A stretch of DNA of 22,464 nt. Source: an uncultured Tepidimonas sp. (GTDB lineage Bacteria; Pseudomonadota; Gammaproteobacteria; Burkholderiales; Burkholderiaceae_C). The DNA is taken from the NCBI GenBank assembly GCA_937949455.1, contig CALEDU010000247.1, positions 1 to 22,464 of the forward strand. Reading direction: 5' to 3'. Each line of letters begins with the position of its first letter. Position 1 is the stretch's first letter. Both the position numbers and the translations under genes were made by a program. The notes beneath the pieces are model-generated. The model was given only the letters and a program-made list of their open reading frames with translations. It searched no databases and was not told where the DNA came from. This document shows, piece by piece, positions 1 through 9,898 of the stretch.

Positions 1-662
1 GGGTGGATGTTGATGACGGCAATGCCCAGGGCGATCAACACCAGGGTCGCAAACGGTACGCTTTTGCGCAGGCTCAGATCCTTGAAACTGTAGAACGGCA
101 CATTGGTCACCATCGTCAACCCGGCATACAGCGTCAGCGCACACAAGGCCCACTGCAGCCCGTCGCCGTCGTGACCGGCGTCGGTGGCCAGCCAGATGAA
201 ACCCGCCACCAGCGCCGCCGCCGCTGGCGAGGGCAAACCCTGAAAATAGCGCTTGTCCACCACATGGGTGTTGACGTTGAAGCGCGCCAGTCGCAGCGCC
301 GCACAGGCGCAATAGACGAACGCGGCGATCCAGCCCCAGCGCCCCAGATCGCGCAGCGCCCATTCGTAGGCCACCAGCGCCGGCGCCGCACCGAACGAGA
401 CCATGTCGGATAACGAGTCCATCTGCTCGCCAAAGGCGCTCTGGGTGTGCGTCAGGCGCGCGATGCGGCCATCCAAGCTGTCCAGCACCATGGCCACGAA
501 AATGCCGCTGGTGGCAAGGTCGTAGCGGCCGTTCATGGCCATCACGATGGCATAGAAGCCACCAAACAACGCCGCCAGCGTCACCAAATTGGGCAGGACA
601 TAAATGCCCTTGGCGCGTCTCGGCACCTCCGGGCTGGGGGGAATGTGAGATCCGTCGAGCAT
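1..662 (-). CDS. pssA: CDP-diacylglycerol--serine O-phosphatidyltransferase, 3' end outside window
   Basis: Inner-membrane enzyme that joins CDP-diacylglycerol and L-serine to give phosphatidylserine, the precursor of phosphatidylethanolamine. The visible 220 residues start at ATG 662 (MLDGSHIPPS) and run off the left edge. The CDP-alcohol phosphatidyltransferase signature is complete: D61, D64-G65, A68-R69, G78, D82 and D86. Hydrophobic segments lie near residues 22-43, 50-62, 110-125, 145-160, 172-188 and 203-218. It is the last visible gene of the ilvB-ilvN-ilvC-pssA group, 178 bp after ilvC, and that gap holds a strong inverted repeat. No clear Shine-Dalgarno sequence precedes the ATG, so the exact start is less sure than the identity. 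Confidence 0.93.
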   Translation of the reverse strand, partial: MLDGSHIPPSPEVPRRAKGIYVLPNLVTLAALFGGFYAIVMAMNGRYDLATSGIFVAMVLDSLDGRIARLTHTQSAFGEQMDSLSDMVSFGAAPALVAYEWALRDLGRWGWIAAFVYCACAALRLARFNVNTHVVDKRYFQGLPSPAAAALVAGFIWLATDAGHDGDGLQWALCALTLYAGLTMVTNVPFYSFKDLSLRKSVPFATLVLIALGIAVINIH

Positions 663-765
663 GAACTAAGGCCACTGCAAGGGGTGTGGTCTGTCGCGTC
701 GACCGCACAGACCGAGCGCTAGTGTACGCCCACGGGGACAGGCTCCGAACACCCGTGCATGACCA

Positions 766-805
766 CACGCCCGCGGCTGGACATCGAGTGCCACATGCGG
801 GCGTG
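766..805 (-). repeat. Perfect 9-bp inverted repeat between ilvC and pssA
   Basis: CACGCCCGC at 766-774 is the exact reverse complement of GCGGGCGTG at 797-805, with a 22-base loop that can form a further 3-bp stem (775-777 with 790-792). In the ilvC transcript this gives a GC-rich hairpin about 35 bases after the ilvC stop. There is no U-run after it, so it is not a standard intrinsic terminator. It could stabilise the ilvBNC 3' end or reduce read-through into pssA; that role is inferred. Confidence 0.5.
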
Positions 806-840
806 GGAAGAGCTGGCAGCGGCCGCCCACCGGCCGTCGA

Positions 841-2377
<1,537 letters not shown>

Positions 2378-2505
2378 GGATAGAGTTCCTCTTTTCGGCC
2401 GCCCTCCCCCGCCCCCGGTAAGGGCTGGGATTGGCGGTCAATAGATTCCTCGGATGGATCGCCGGCAGACTGGCCCGTGTACAGTGGGCACTCTGCGCAG
2501 TGGCG

Positions 2506-4284
2506 TCACAGGTCTTCGCTGCCGAGCAGCATCTCGGTAATGCCCTTGCCCGCCTGCACCATGGGCCAGACGTTCTCGGTCGGGTCGGTACGGAAGTCGA
2601 TGAACACCGTGCGGTCCTTGAGCTTGCGCGCCTCGCGCAGCGCCGGCTCGACGTCCTGCGGCCGCTCCACCAGCAGGCCAACGTGCCCATAGGCCTCGGC
2701 CAGCTTGACAAAGTTGGGCAGCGCATCCATGTAGGAGTGGCTGTAACGGCCGGAGTACTCGATCTCCTGCCACTGCCGCACCATGCCGAGATAGCGGTTG
2801 TTGAGCGACAGGATCTTGATCGGAGTGTTGTACTGCAGGCAGGTGGACAGCTCCTGGATGCACATCTGTACCGAGCCCTCCCCCGTCACGCAGTACACCT
2901 CGGCCTCGGGCTTGGCCAGCTTGATGCCCATGGCATAGGGAATACCCACTCCCATGGTGCCCAAGCCGCCCGAGTTGATCCAGCGCCGTGGCTGGTCGAA
3001 CTTGTAGAACTGCGCCGCCCACATCTGGTGCTGGCCGACGTCCGAGGTGATGTAGGCCTCGACATCCTTGGTCATGTTCCAGAGGGTCTCGATGACCATC
3101 TGCGGCTTGATCACCTCGGTGTTGTCGCGGTCGTAACGCAGGCAATCACGCGAGCGCCAGCCTTCGATGGTTTCCCACCAGGCAGCCAGCGCACGCTCAT
3201 CGGGCCGAACTGGGCTTTCGCGCACCATCGTGATCAGCTCAGTCAACACGTCTTTGACATCCCCGACGATGGGCACGTCCACCTTGACGCGTTTGGAAAT
3301 GCTGGAGGGATCGATGTCGACGTGGATGATCTTGCGTTCGACCTGGGCAAAGTGCTTGGGATTGCCGATGACGCGATCGTCAAAACGCGCCCCCACCGCC
3401 AACAGCACATCGCAGTTCTGCATGGCGTTGTTGGCCTCGAACGTCCCGTGCATGCCCAGCATGCCCAGGAAGCGCCGGTCGGTCGCCGGGAAGGCCCCCA
3501 GCCCCATGAGCGTATTCGTCACGGGGTAGTTGAGCAGGTCCACAAGCTGGCGCAACTCGGACACCGCGTTGCCCAGAATGACGCCGCCGCCCGTATAAAT
3601 GTAAGGGCGCTTGGCACTGAGCAGCAGTTGCAACGCCTTGCGGATCTGACCACCGTGCCCCTTGCGCACCGGGTTGTAGGAGCGCATGGTGATACTGTCT
3701 GGATAACCAGCAAAGGGGGTCTTCTTGAAAGACACGTCCTTGGGGATGTCCACCACCACGGGCCCGGGGCGACCTGTGCGCGCGATATGGAAGGCTTTTT
3801 TGATCGTGCTGGCCAGATCCCGCACATCCTTGACCAGGAAGTTGTGCTTGACGATGGGCCGGGTGATGCCGACCGTGTCGCATTCCTGGAAAGCATCCAA
3901 ACCAATGGCAGCCGTGGGCACCTGCCCAGTGATGATGACCATCGGGATGGAGTCCATGTATGCCGTGGCGACGCCAGTGATGGCATTGGTCACGCCCGGC
4001 CCACTGGTGACCAGCGCGACGCCGACCTCACCGGTGGCGCGCGCGTAACCATCGGCGGCGTGCACGGCTGCCTGCTCGTGGCGCACCAATACGTGCTGGA
4101 TGCTGTCTTGTTTGTAGAGCGCGTCGTAGATGTAGAGAACTGCGCCGCCCGGGTAGCCCCAGACGTATTTCACCCCTTCGGCCTGCAGGCACTTGACAAG
4201 CACTTCGGCCCCCATGAGCTCGGCAACGGGGGAGTGACCAGCGACAGCGGCTGCAGACGCGATTTCGGCCTTGTTGATTTCCAT
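2506..4284 (-). CDS. ilvB: Acetolactate synthase catalytic (large) subunit
   Basis: ThDP-, FAD- and Mg-dependent enzyme that condenses pyruvate with pyruvate or 2-oxobutyrate, the committed step of branched-chain amino acid synthesis. The product has 592 residues. Catalytic E70 lies in RHEQAAVHAADGYA; the FAD-binding middle domain spans roughly 200-350; the ThDP/Mg motif runs from G468-E469-G470 to N495-N496. The first position of that motif is GEG rather than the textbook GDG. ATG 4284 (MEINKAEI) is chosen because AAAGG lies 9 bases upstream. The frame stays open further upstream (ATG 4380, MALVSSP), but that extension is arginine-rich and unlike the family. It is the first gene of the ilvBNC-pssA group. 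Confidence 0.98.
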   Translation of the reverse strand: MEINKAEIASAAAVAGHSPVAELMGAEVLVKCLQAEGVKYVWGYPGGAVLYIYDALYKQDSIQHVLVRHEQAAVHAADGYARATGEVGVALVTSGPGVTNAITGVATAYMDSIPMVIITGQVPTAAIGLDAFQECDTVGITRPIVKHNFLVKDVRDLASTIKKAFHIARTGRPGPVVVDIPKDVSFKKTPFAGYPDSITMRSYNPVRKGHGGQIRKALQLLLSAKRPYIYTGGGVILGNAVSELRQLVDLLNYPVTNTLMGLGAFPATDRRFLGMLGMHGTFEANNAMQNCDVLLAVGARFDDRVIGNPKHFAQVERKIIHVDIDPSSISKRVKVDVPIVGDVKDVLTELITMVRESPVRPDERALAAWWETIEGWRSRDCLRYDRDNTEVIKPQMVIETLWNMTKDVEAYITSDVGQHQMWAAQFYKFDQPRRWINSGGLGTMGVGIPYAMGIKLAKPEAEVYCVTGEGSVQMCIQELSTCLQYNTPIKILSLNNRYLGMVRQWQEIEYSGRYSHSYMDALPNFVKLAEAYGHVGLLVERPQDVEPALREARKLKDRTVFIDFRTDPTENVWPMVQAGKGITEMLLGSEDL

Positions 4285-4438
4285 GACAAACAACCTTTCA
4301 GTATTTCTCTGACGAAAAACCTCCGGTGCCCCTCGATCGCGCCCTCGTGAGGCGGCTTTGGGACTTGAGACCAAGGCCATGGCGGTTGGTCCGCGACCTT
4401 GGCCCGTTTCGGGCTGGCGATGATGAATACCAGACCGC
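4285..4438 (-). promoter_or_regulatory. Structured leader of the ilvBNC operon (candidate)
   Basis: This covers most of the 279 bp between the divergent ilvB and RDD genes. On the minus strand it contains a compact hairpin GCCCG-AAA-CGGGC about 25 bases into the expected RNA. It also has two mutually exclusive pairings: CCAAGG with CCTTGG, and GACCAA with TTGGTC. CCGGAGG followed by TTTTT comes shortly before the ilvB ribosome site. The in-frame ATG at 4380 begins M-A-L-V but has no stop before ilvB, so it is not a classical leader peptide. Attenuation is possible, but the stem before the T-run is weak. Confidence 0.3.
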
Positions 4439-4447
4439 ATTATGGCA
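4439..4447 (-). promoter_or_regulatory. Candidate extended -10 promoter for ilvBNC
   Basis: On the minus strand this reads TGC-CATAAT, an extended -10 element with five of six matches to TATAAT. No good -35 hexamer is found 16-18 bases upstream, which is tolerated by extended -10 promoters. Transcription would begin near 4432 and give a leader of about 148 nt before ilvB. Confidence 0.4.
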
Positions 4448-4563
4448 CTGCAGCATGAAAACTCTGCGCCTTGGACGGATTTTTTCTGCTGCGGCAGCGG
4501 GAGCGGGACATGCGACAATGCCCAGCAGATTTTTGCACCCCTCCCCGAATTTCGGTTGTGCAC

Positions 4564-5121
4564 ATGCCCCCATCCCCCGCAGCTTCCATCCCAAGCGCCA
4601 CGACGGCTCGGCTGCCGACCCCATCGCTGCCGCGCCGCATGGCCTGCTGGCTCTACGAGGGCATGCTGCTGTTTGGCGTTGTATTCATCGCGGGCTATCT
4701 GTTTTCGGCCCTGACCCAGACCCGCCACGCGCTGGACAACCGGCAGTTGCAGCAGGCTTTTTTGTTCGTCGTGCTGGGGGTGTACTTCACCTGGTTTTGG
4801 CACAAGGGCCAAACACTGGCCATGAAGACCTGGCATATCCGTGTGGTGGACCGTCAGGGGCGGCCACTGACCCAGGCGCGCGCTCTGCTGCGCTACCTGT
4901 TGTCTTGGCTGTGGTTTCTGCCGCCGCTGGCGCTACGCGAGGCCCTGGGCTGGTCCGCGCTGGAAGGCGTGGTACTGCTGGCTGGCTGGATCGCCGTCTG
5001 GGCCGTGCTGGCGCGTTTTCACCCAGATCGGCAGTTTTGGCACGACGCCTGGGCTGGGACGCGGCTGGTCGACTGCCGTGCAGCGCGCACAGCCAACGCC
5101 ACGCCCCATCAAACCACCTGA
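4564..5121 (+). CDS. RDD-family integral membrane protein
   Basis: Small inner-membrane protein of the RDD superfamily, function unknown. From ATG 4564 it has 185 residues; longer in-frame starts (4471, 4510) would add a non-conserved tail. The N-terminal RDD-like signature is LPRRMACWLYEG, in which Y-E occupies the usual acidic position. Four hydrophobic segments are visible: GMLLFGVVFIAGYLF, FLFVVLGVYFTWFWH, LLRYLLSWLWFLPPLAL and VVLLAGWIAVWAVLARF. Between the second and third lies QTLAMKTWHIRVVD, the counterpart of the conserved cytoplasmic 'PGK..lgirVv' loop. It diverges from ilvB and converges with glnB (79-bp gap). No clear Shine-Dalgarno sequence is seen. Confidence 0.85.
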   Translation: MPPSPAASIPSATTARLPTPSLPRRMACWLYEGMLLFGVVFIAGYLFSALTQTRHALDNRQLQQAFLFVVLGVYFTWFWHKGQTLAMKTWHIRVVDRQGRPLTQARALLRYLLSWLWFLPPLALREALGWSALEGVVLLAGWIAVWAVLARFHPDRQFWHDAWAGTRLVDCRAARTANATPHQTT

Positions 5122-5200
5122 ATCACCCCAATGCCGCTGACTGTCCGAAGACCCCCTGCCCGAGCGGCCCACCTGCCCCCGTTGTGCATCTCCTGCGACT

Positions 5201-5614
<414 letters not shown>

Positions 5615-5669
5615 CTACGTCCGAATCTACCATACCGGGGCGGGGTTTCGGGTTGGTCAGGCCGCCCGC

Positions 5670-7361
5670 TCACCCCCTCCAGCGGTTGGTATTGGGGTAT
5701 CGCCAGTCTTTGCCGAAGCTGCGGTGCGTGACGCGAATGCCGACTGGCGCTTGGCGACGCTTGTATTCGTTGATGCGAATCAGCCGCACCACTTGTTCCA
5801 CCGCGGCGGTGGGAAAGCCCTCGGCGACGATCTCTGCTGGGCTGCGGTCGTTTTCCATGTAGCGCTCGACGATGGCATCCAGCACTTCATAAGGCGGCAA
5901 GGTGTCCTGATCCTTTTGGTCAGGGCGCAGTTCAGCGCTTGGCGCCCGAGTAATGATGCGCTCCGGAATCGGATTGCAACCGCGGCCAAGGGGGTCATTC
6001 GCGTTGCGCCAGCGCGCCAGCCGCCAAACCCAGGTCTTGGTCACGTCCTTGATGACGGCAAACCCCCCTGCCATGTCACCGTACAGGGTGCAGTAACCGG
6101 TGGCCATCTCGCTCTTGTTGCCCGTGGTCAAAACGATGTGACCCAACTTGTTGGACAGCCCCATGAGCAGCGTTCCTCGGATACGCGCCTGCAGATTCTC
6201 TTCTGTGATGTCGATCGGTCGACCTTCGAACAGAGGGTCGAGCGCGTCCATAAACCGCTCCAAGATGGGCCCAATGGCAATCTCGTCGTAGCGCACGCCC
6301 AGCCGGGCCGCCATCTCGCGCGCATCCAACCACGAGATGTCTGCCGTGTACGGCGACGGCATCATGACGGCCCGCACTGCATCGGGCCCGAGCGCATCGA
6401 CGGCAATCGCCAACACCAGCGCCGAGTCGATGCCCCCGGACAGCCCGATGATCGCACCGGGAAAACCGTTTTTGCGCACATAGTCACGCGTGCCCAGCAC
6501 CAGCGCATGCCACAGGTCCGACTCTGTGGAAGGTTCGGGCGCGATCGGCCCATGCACGGCCCAGCCGGTGGGACCGGCCTCCAGCTGCACGACCAGCAGA
6601 TCCTCGACGAAGCTCGGGGCGCGCGCCGCCAGCGCGCCGCGCGCATCGAGCGCGAAGCTGCGGCCCTCGAAGACGATTTCGTCTTGGCCGCCGACCAGAT
6701 GGGCATAGACCAAGGGCCGTCCCGTTTGCCGAACCCGCTCACGCATGGCACGTTCGCGTTCATCACCCTTGCCGACATGAAAGGGCGAAGCGTTGATGAC
6801 GCAGAGCACGTCAGCACCCGCATCCGCCGTCTCCGCCGCCGCACGGGCGTGCCAGGCATCCTCACAGATCAGCAGCCCAACGCGGTGGGTGCGCCCGGCA
6901 TGGGCCACTTCGAATACGCAGGGACGATCACCGGGCACGAAATAGCGCCGCTCGTCGAATACCTGGTAGTTCGGCAATTCGCGCTTGGCGTAGCGGTGCG
7001 TGATGCGGCCTTCGCACAGGACGCTTGCCGCATTCAGGCAGGGGGTGCGGCCCACGCTGCGGCCAGCGGACAGTGCCGATGAATCGGGCGCAGGCAGTGG
7101 CTGTCCCACCACGATGTGCAGGCCTTTCAAGCCCGCAGTCTGCGCGGCGACCGATTGCACGGCATCATCACAGGCGTCGACGAATGCGGGCCGCAAAAAC
7201 AGGTCTTCGGCGGCATAGCCGCAAATGGCCAGCTCTGGGGTCAGCAACACCTGCACGCCCTGGGCGTGTGCCGCATGCGCGGCGTCGATGATGCGGCGAG
7301 CGTTGCCGACCAGGTCACCCACCACGAAATTGCACTGCGCCACCCCGATCTTGATCGCCAT
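5670..7361 (-). CDS. nadE: Glutamine-dependent NAD(+) synthetase
   Basis: Catalyses the last step of NAD synthesis, ATP-dependent amidation of nicotinate adenine dinucleotide, using ammonia released from glutamine. The protein has 563 residues in two domains. The N-terminal nitrilase-type glutaminase (about 1-270) has the full E-K-C triad: E43 in TPELA, K126 in KRELPNYQVFDE and C166 in LLICEDAW. The C-terminal synthetase domain starts near 285 and has the PP-loop SGGIDS at 308-313 and the conserved TTGNKSEMATGY and GDMAGGF. ATG 7361 overlaps the start codon of the divergent acyltransferase in CATG. glnB follows on the same strand, suggesting regulation by PII. Confidence 0.97.
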   Translation of the reverse strand: MAIKIGVAQCNFVVGDLVGNARRIIDAAHAAHAQGVQVLLTPELAICGYAAEDLFLRPAFVDACDDAVQSVAAQTAGLKGLHIVVGQPLPAPDSSALSAGRSVGRTPCLNAASVLCEGRITHRYAKRELPNYQVFDERRYFVPGDRPCVFEVAHAGRTHRVGLLICEDAWHARAAAETADAGADVLCVINASPFHVGKGDERERAMRERVRQTGRPLVYAHLVGGQDEIVFEGRSFALDARGALAARAPSFVEDLLVVQLEAGPTGWAVHGPIAPEPSTESDLWHALVLGTRDYVRKNGFPGAIIGLSGGIDSALVLAIAVDALGPDAVRAVMMPSPYTADISWLDAREMAARLGVRYDEIAIGPILERFMDALDPLFEGRPIDITEENLQARIRGTLLMGLSNKLGHIVLTTGNKSEMATGYCTLYGDMAGGFAVIKDVTKTWVWRLARWRNANDPLGRGCNPIPERIITRAPSAELRPDQKDQDTLPPYEVLDAIVERYMENDRSPAEIVAEGFPTAAVEQVVRLIRINEYKRRQAPVGIRVTHRSFGKDWRYPNTNRWRG

Positions 7362-8577
7362 GGATGCCCCGACGTCCTCTGAAAGCCCAGATTATGTCAC
7401 CCGGGTGGTGCACGACCCGCATGCGGTGTCGGCCCAGGACTGGAATGCGCTGCTGCACACCCAGCCGGAGGGCCGAGCCTGCGGGCCGTTCATGCGCCAC
7501 GAGTATTTGGCGGCGCTGCACGACAGCGGCTGCGCCACGGCCGCCACTGGATGGGCGCCGCATTGGGTGACCCTGTGCTCGCGCGCCGATGGCTCACTCA
7601 TCGCTGCCGCACCGCTGTACATCAAGACGCACTCTTACGGTGAATACGTGTTCGACTGGGCGTGGGCCGCGGCCCACCGCCGGCACGGTGTGCGCTATTA
7701 CCCCAAGGGCGTGGTGGCGGTGCCTTTTACTCCCGTAGCAGGCCCGCGCCTGCTGGCCCGCGATGCAGCCGCCCGCGCCGCGCTGCTGCGGGCGCTGCTG
7801 GCGCACGCCCGTGCGCAGGGCTTGTCCTCCTTGCATATCCTGCTGGGGAGTGCCACCGATTGCGCAGCGTCGGATGCCGCCGGCCTGCTGGGCCGCGAGA
7901 CGGTGCAATTCCACTGGCACAACCGCCATCCGACGCGCGGCGGCCCATTGACCGACTGGGAGGATTTTCTGGCCAGCCTCAGCCACGACAAGCGCAAGAA
8001 AATTCGCCAAGAACGGCGCAAGGTGGCCGATGCGGGCGTGACCTTCGAGGCGCGCCGGGGCGCGCAGATCACAGCCGAGGACTGGGCTTTTTTCGTCCGC
8101 TGCTACCGCCAAACCTACCACGAGCATGGCAATGCGCCGTATCTCAACGAAGCGTTTTTCCGCGCCGTCGGTGCGTCCTTGCCAGATCACTGGTTGATGT
8201 TCACGGCCCGCGATGCAGCGGGTGCACCGATCGCGGCCAGCCTGTTGGCCCTCAGCGACGACGGTGCGTCACCCGCTGCCGCCTACGGCCGCTATTGGGG
8301 GGCGGTGGCACGCGTGGACTGCTTGCACTTCGAGGCGTGCTACTACCAACCGCTGGCTTGGTGTTTGGCGCGCGGTGTCGAGCGCTTCGAGGGCGGAGCC
8401 CAGGGGGAGCACAAAGTCGCCCGCGCCCTGCTGCCGGCAGTGGTGCACAGCCGCCACTGGCTGGCGCACCCCGCTTTTGCAGATGCGGTGGGGGAGTATC
8501 TGACCCACGAGCGCGCCGCGGTCCAGGATTATCGCCAGGCGCTGCAGGCGCACTCGCCTTTCCGTCAGGTACCCTGA
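7360..8577 (+). CDS. COG3146-type predicted N-acyltransferase (FemAB-like)
   Basis: Predicted cytoplasmic acyltransferase of the COG3146/DUF482 group, with a GNAT-like fold distantly related to FemAB; the substrate is not established. From ATG 7360 it has 405 residues, about the usual length. Family hallmarks are visible: the N-terminal [28 protein letters not shown], the basic [16 protein letters not shown], and the late [15 protein letters not shown]. The in-frame region upstream of 7360 lies antisense within nadE and does not resemble the family. No Shine-Dalgarno sequence precedes ATG 7360; GTG at 7403 or 7406 is a less likely alternative. The 3' end overlaps the convergent ppa gene by 13 bp. 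Confidence 0.9.
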   Translation: MDAPTSSESPDYVTRVVHDPHAVSAQDWNALLHTQPEGRACGPFMRHEYLAALHDSGCATAATGWAPHWVTLCSRADGSLIAAAPLYIKTHSYGEYVFDWAWAAAHRRHGVRYYPKGVVAVPFTPVAGPRLLARDAAARAALLRALLAHARAQGLSSLHILLGSATDCAASDAAGLLGRETVQFHWHNRHPTRGGPLTDWEDFLASLSHDKRKKIRQERRKVADAGVTFEARRGAQITAEDWAFFVRCYRQTYHEHGNAPYLNEAFFRAVGASLPDHWLMFTARDAAGAPIAASLLALSDDGASPAAAYGRYWGAVARVDCLHFEACYYQPLAWCLARGVERFEGGAQGEHKVARALLPAVVHSRHWLAHPAFADAVGEYLTHERAAVQDYRQALQAHSPFRQVP

Positions 8578-9113
8578 GCGCCCGCCTGAGCCAGATAAGC
8601 CTGCACGCCAGAGAGCACCTCCTGGCGAGCCTCCTCCACCGAGCCCCAGCCGAGCACCTTGACCCACTTGCCCGGATCCAGATCCTTGTAATGCTCAAAG
8701 AAATGCTCGATCGTCCTCAAGCGCGCAGGGTTGAGGTCTTCGTAGGTCTTCCAGTGCGAGTACAGCGGCAAGATTTTGTCAGTCGGCACCGCCAGCACCT
8801 TGCCATCGACCCCGCCTTCGTCTTCCATTTTGAGAATACCGAGTGGCCGACACGCCACCACCACCCCCGGCGGCAACGGCACGGGGGTGATGACCAACAC
8901 GTCCACGGGATCGCCATCGCCTGACAGCGTCTTGGGCACATACCCGTAGTTGGTCGGGTAGTGCATGGCGGTGTTCATGAAGCGATCCACGAAGATGGCA
9001 CCCGAAGCCTTGTCGACTTCGTATTTGATGGGGTCGCCATGCATCGAAATTTCGATGACGACGTTGAAGGCGTCGGGGATCTTGTCGCCCGCGGAGACTC
9101 GGTCGAAGGACAT
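8565..9113 (-). CDS. ppa: Inorganic pyrophosphatase, family I
   Basis: Soluble cytoplasmic enzyme that hydrolyses pyrophosphate to phosphate and so drives nucleotide, NAD and aminoacyl-tRNA synthesis forward. ATG 9113 ([10 protein letters not shown]) gives 182 residues, close to other proteobacterial Ppa. The signature [11 protein letters not shown] carries metal ligands D66, D68 and D71. IKYEVDK with K30 and the aromatic run NYGYVP are also typical. GGAG lies 11 bases upstream of the start, supporting ATG 9113 over the much longer open frame, whose first 108 codons are cysteine/proline/serine-rich and foreign to the family. Confidence 0.97.
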   Translation of the reverse strand: MSFDRVSAGDKIPDAFNVVIEISMHGDPIKYEVDKASGAIFVDRFMNTAMHYPTNYGYVPKTLSGDGDPVDVLVITPVPLPPGVVVACRPLGILKMEDEGGVDGKVLAVPTDKILPLYSHWKTYEDLNPARLRTIEHFFEHYKDLDPGKWVKVLGWGSVEEARQEVLSGVQAYLAQAGAQGT

Positions 9114-9279
9114 AAATGCGCAGCTCCGAAAAAAAGTGATGCAGCGTAAGTAGAGCAGTTTGACGGATTTTACTGGCACGAGCCTGACAGGCGGGCGCAG
9201 GATGCCCCGGTGGCGGGGCTGGCGCGGTGGATTGGGCCATGGCTGTCCGCTGGCCGGGCACGGCCAACAGCAACCGGAC

Positions 9280-9819
9280 TCACAGCCACTGCACGATGGC
9301 GTCGATGTCTTCCGCAAAGAGCTGCCCGCGCTCGGCCAAAAGGATGCGACCGTCGCGCCCGCGCACCAGCGTGATCGGCAGCCCCTTTGGTTTGGGCATG
9401 ACACGCTGGACAGCGGGCGTGACCCATGCACACGCAAAAGCGTAGCCGCGCTGCTGCATGTAACGCAGGGCCGCCTCGCGCGTGCGGTCGATCGACAGGG
9501 TCAACAACTGCCAGCCGGGGCGCTGGCGGTGCCGCAGCCAGAACGCGTTGAGCAGCGGCGTCGTGACGGCACAAAACGGGCAGGTGCTGGCCCACCAGTA
9601 CAGCACCAGCACCTGGCCCTCGGCAGCTGCCGGCTCGAAGCGGCTGCCATCGAGCAGTTCCATCGCTGGTACGGTCCACGGCACCCCCAACGCCGGCAGC
9701 GGCGGGGCTTTGGCCTCGGCAGCCGCCGCCTCGGCTGGCTGCGCTCTGCCGGACACGCTATTCGCGGTCAGGCAAAGCGCCCCCGCCTGTAACAGCCATC
9801 GGCGTCGGTTGATCGACAT
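9280..9819 (-). CDS. Exported TlpA-like thiol-disulfide (thioredoxin-fold) protein
   Basis: Probable periplasmic thiol-disulfide oxidoreductase. The 179 residues begin with [16 protein letters not shown], a signal sequence with clustered arginines that could use Tat or Sec. After an alanine-rich linker the redoxin domain starts near residue 40. The active site is W76-A-S-T-C80-P-F-C83, and the cis-proline is P148 in KGLPIT. AGGAG lies 7 bases before ATG 9819. It diverges from moaA with 79 bp between and is 166 bp upstream of ppa on the same strand. The partner is unknown; cytochrome c maturation or a molybdoenzyme are possibilities only. Confidence 0.88.
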   Translation of the reverse strand: MSINRRRWLLQAGALCLTANSVSGRAQPAEAAAAEAKAPPLPALGVPWTVPAMELLDGSRFEPAAAEGQVLVLYWWASTCPFCAVTTPLLNAFWLRHRQRPGWQLLTLSIDRTREAALRYMQQRGYAFACAWVTPAVQRVMPKPKGLPITLVRGRDGRILLAERGQLFAEDIDAIVQWL

Positions 9820-9882
9820 CGCATCACTCCTGCACAGCCGAGCCCGGTGGAAACCCCACCCGCGCCCCAGCCACTGTCGCGC

Positions 9883-9888
9883 GATAAT
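9883..9888 (+). promoter_or_regulatory. Candidate -10 element for near-leaderless moaA mRNA
   Basis: GATAAT lies 10 bases before the moaA ATG, so transcription would start about 3-5 bases before the start codon. No Shine-Dalgarno sequence occurs in those 10 bases, and no convincing -35 hexamer is seen. Confidence 0.4.
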
Positions 9889-9898
9889 CTACCGCACC

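Noticed and set aside
2431..4350. 639-codon open frame antisense to ilvB
   Set aside because: It mirrors the codon pattern of ilvB in GC-rich DNA, is rich in His/Asp/Gly/Val, has no family features, and ilvB on the other strand is unambiguous.
4285..4380. In-frame upstream ATG as the ilvB start or a leader peptide
   Set aside because: The extension is arginine-rich and not family-like, has no stop before ilvB, and a good Shine-Dalgarno sequence precedes ATG 4284.
9204..9219. GCCCC/GGGGC hairpin between the thiol protein gene and ppa
   Set aside because: Only 5 bp and no T-run on either strand; common by chance in GC-rich DNA, so not called a terminator.
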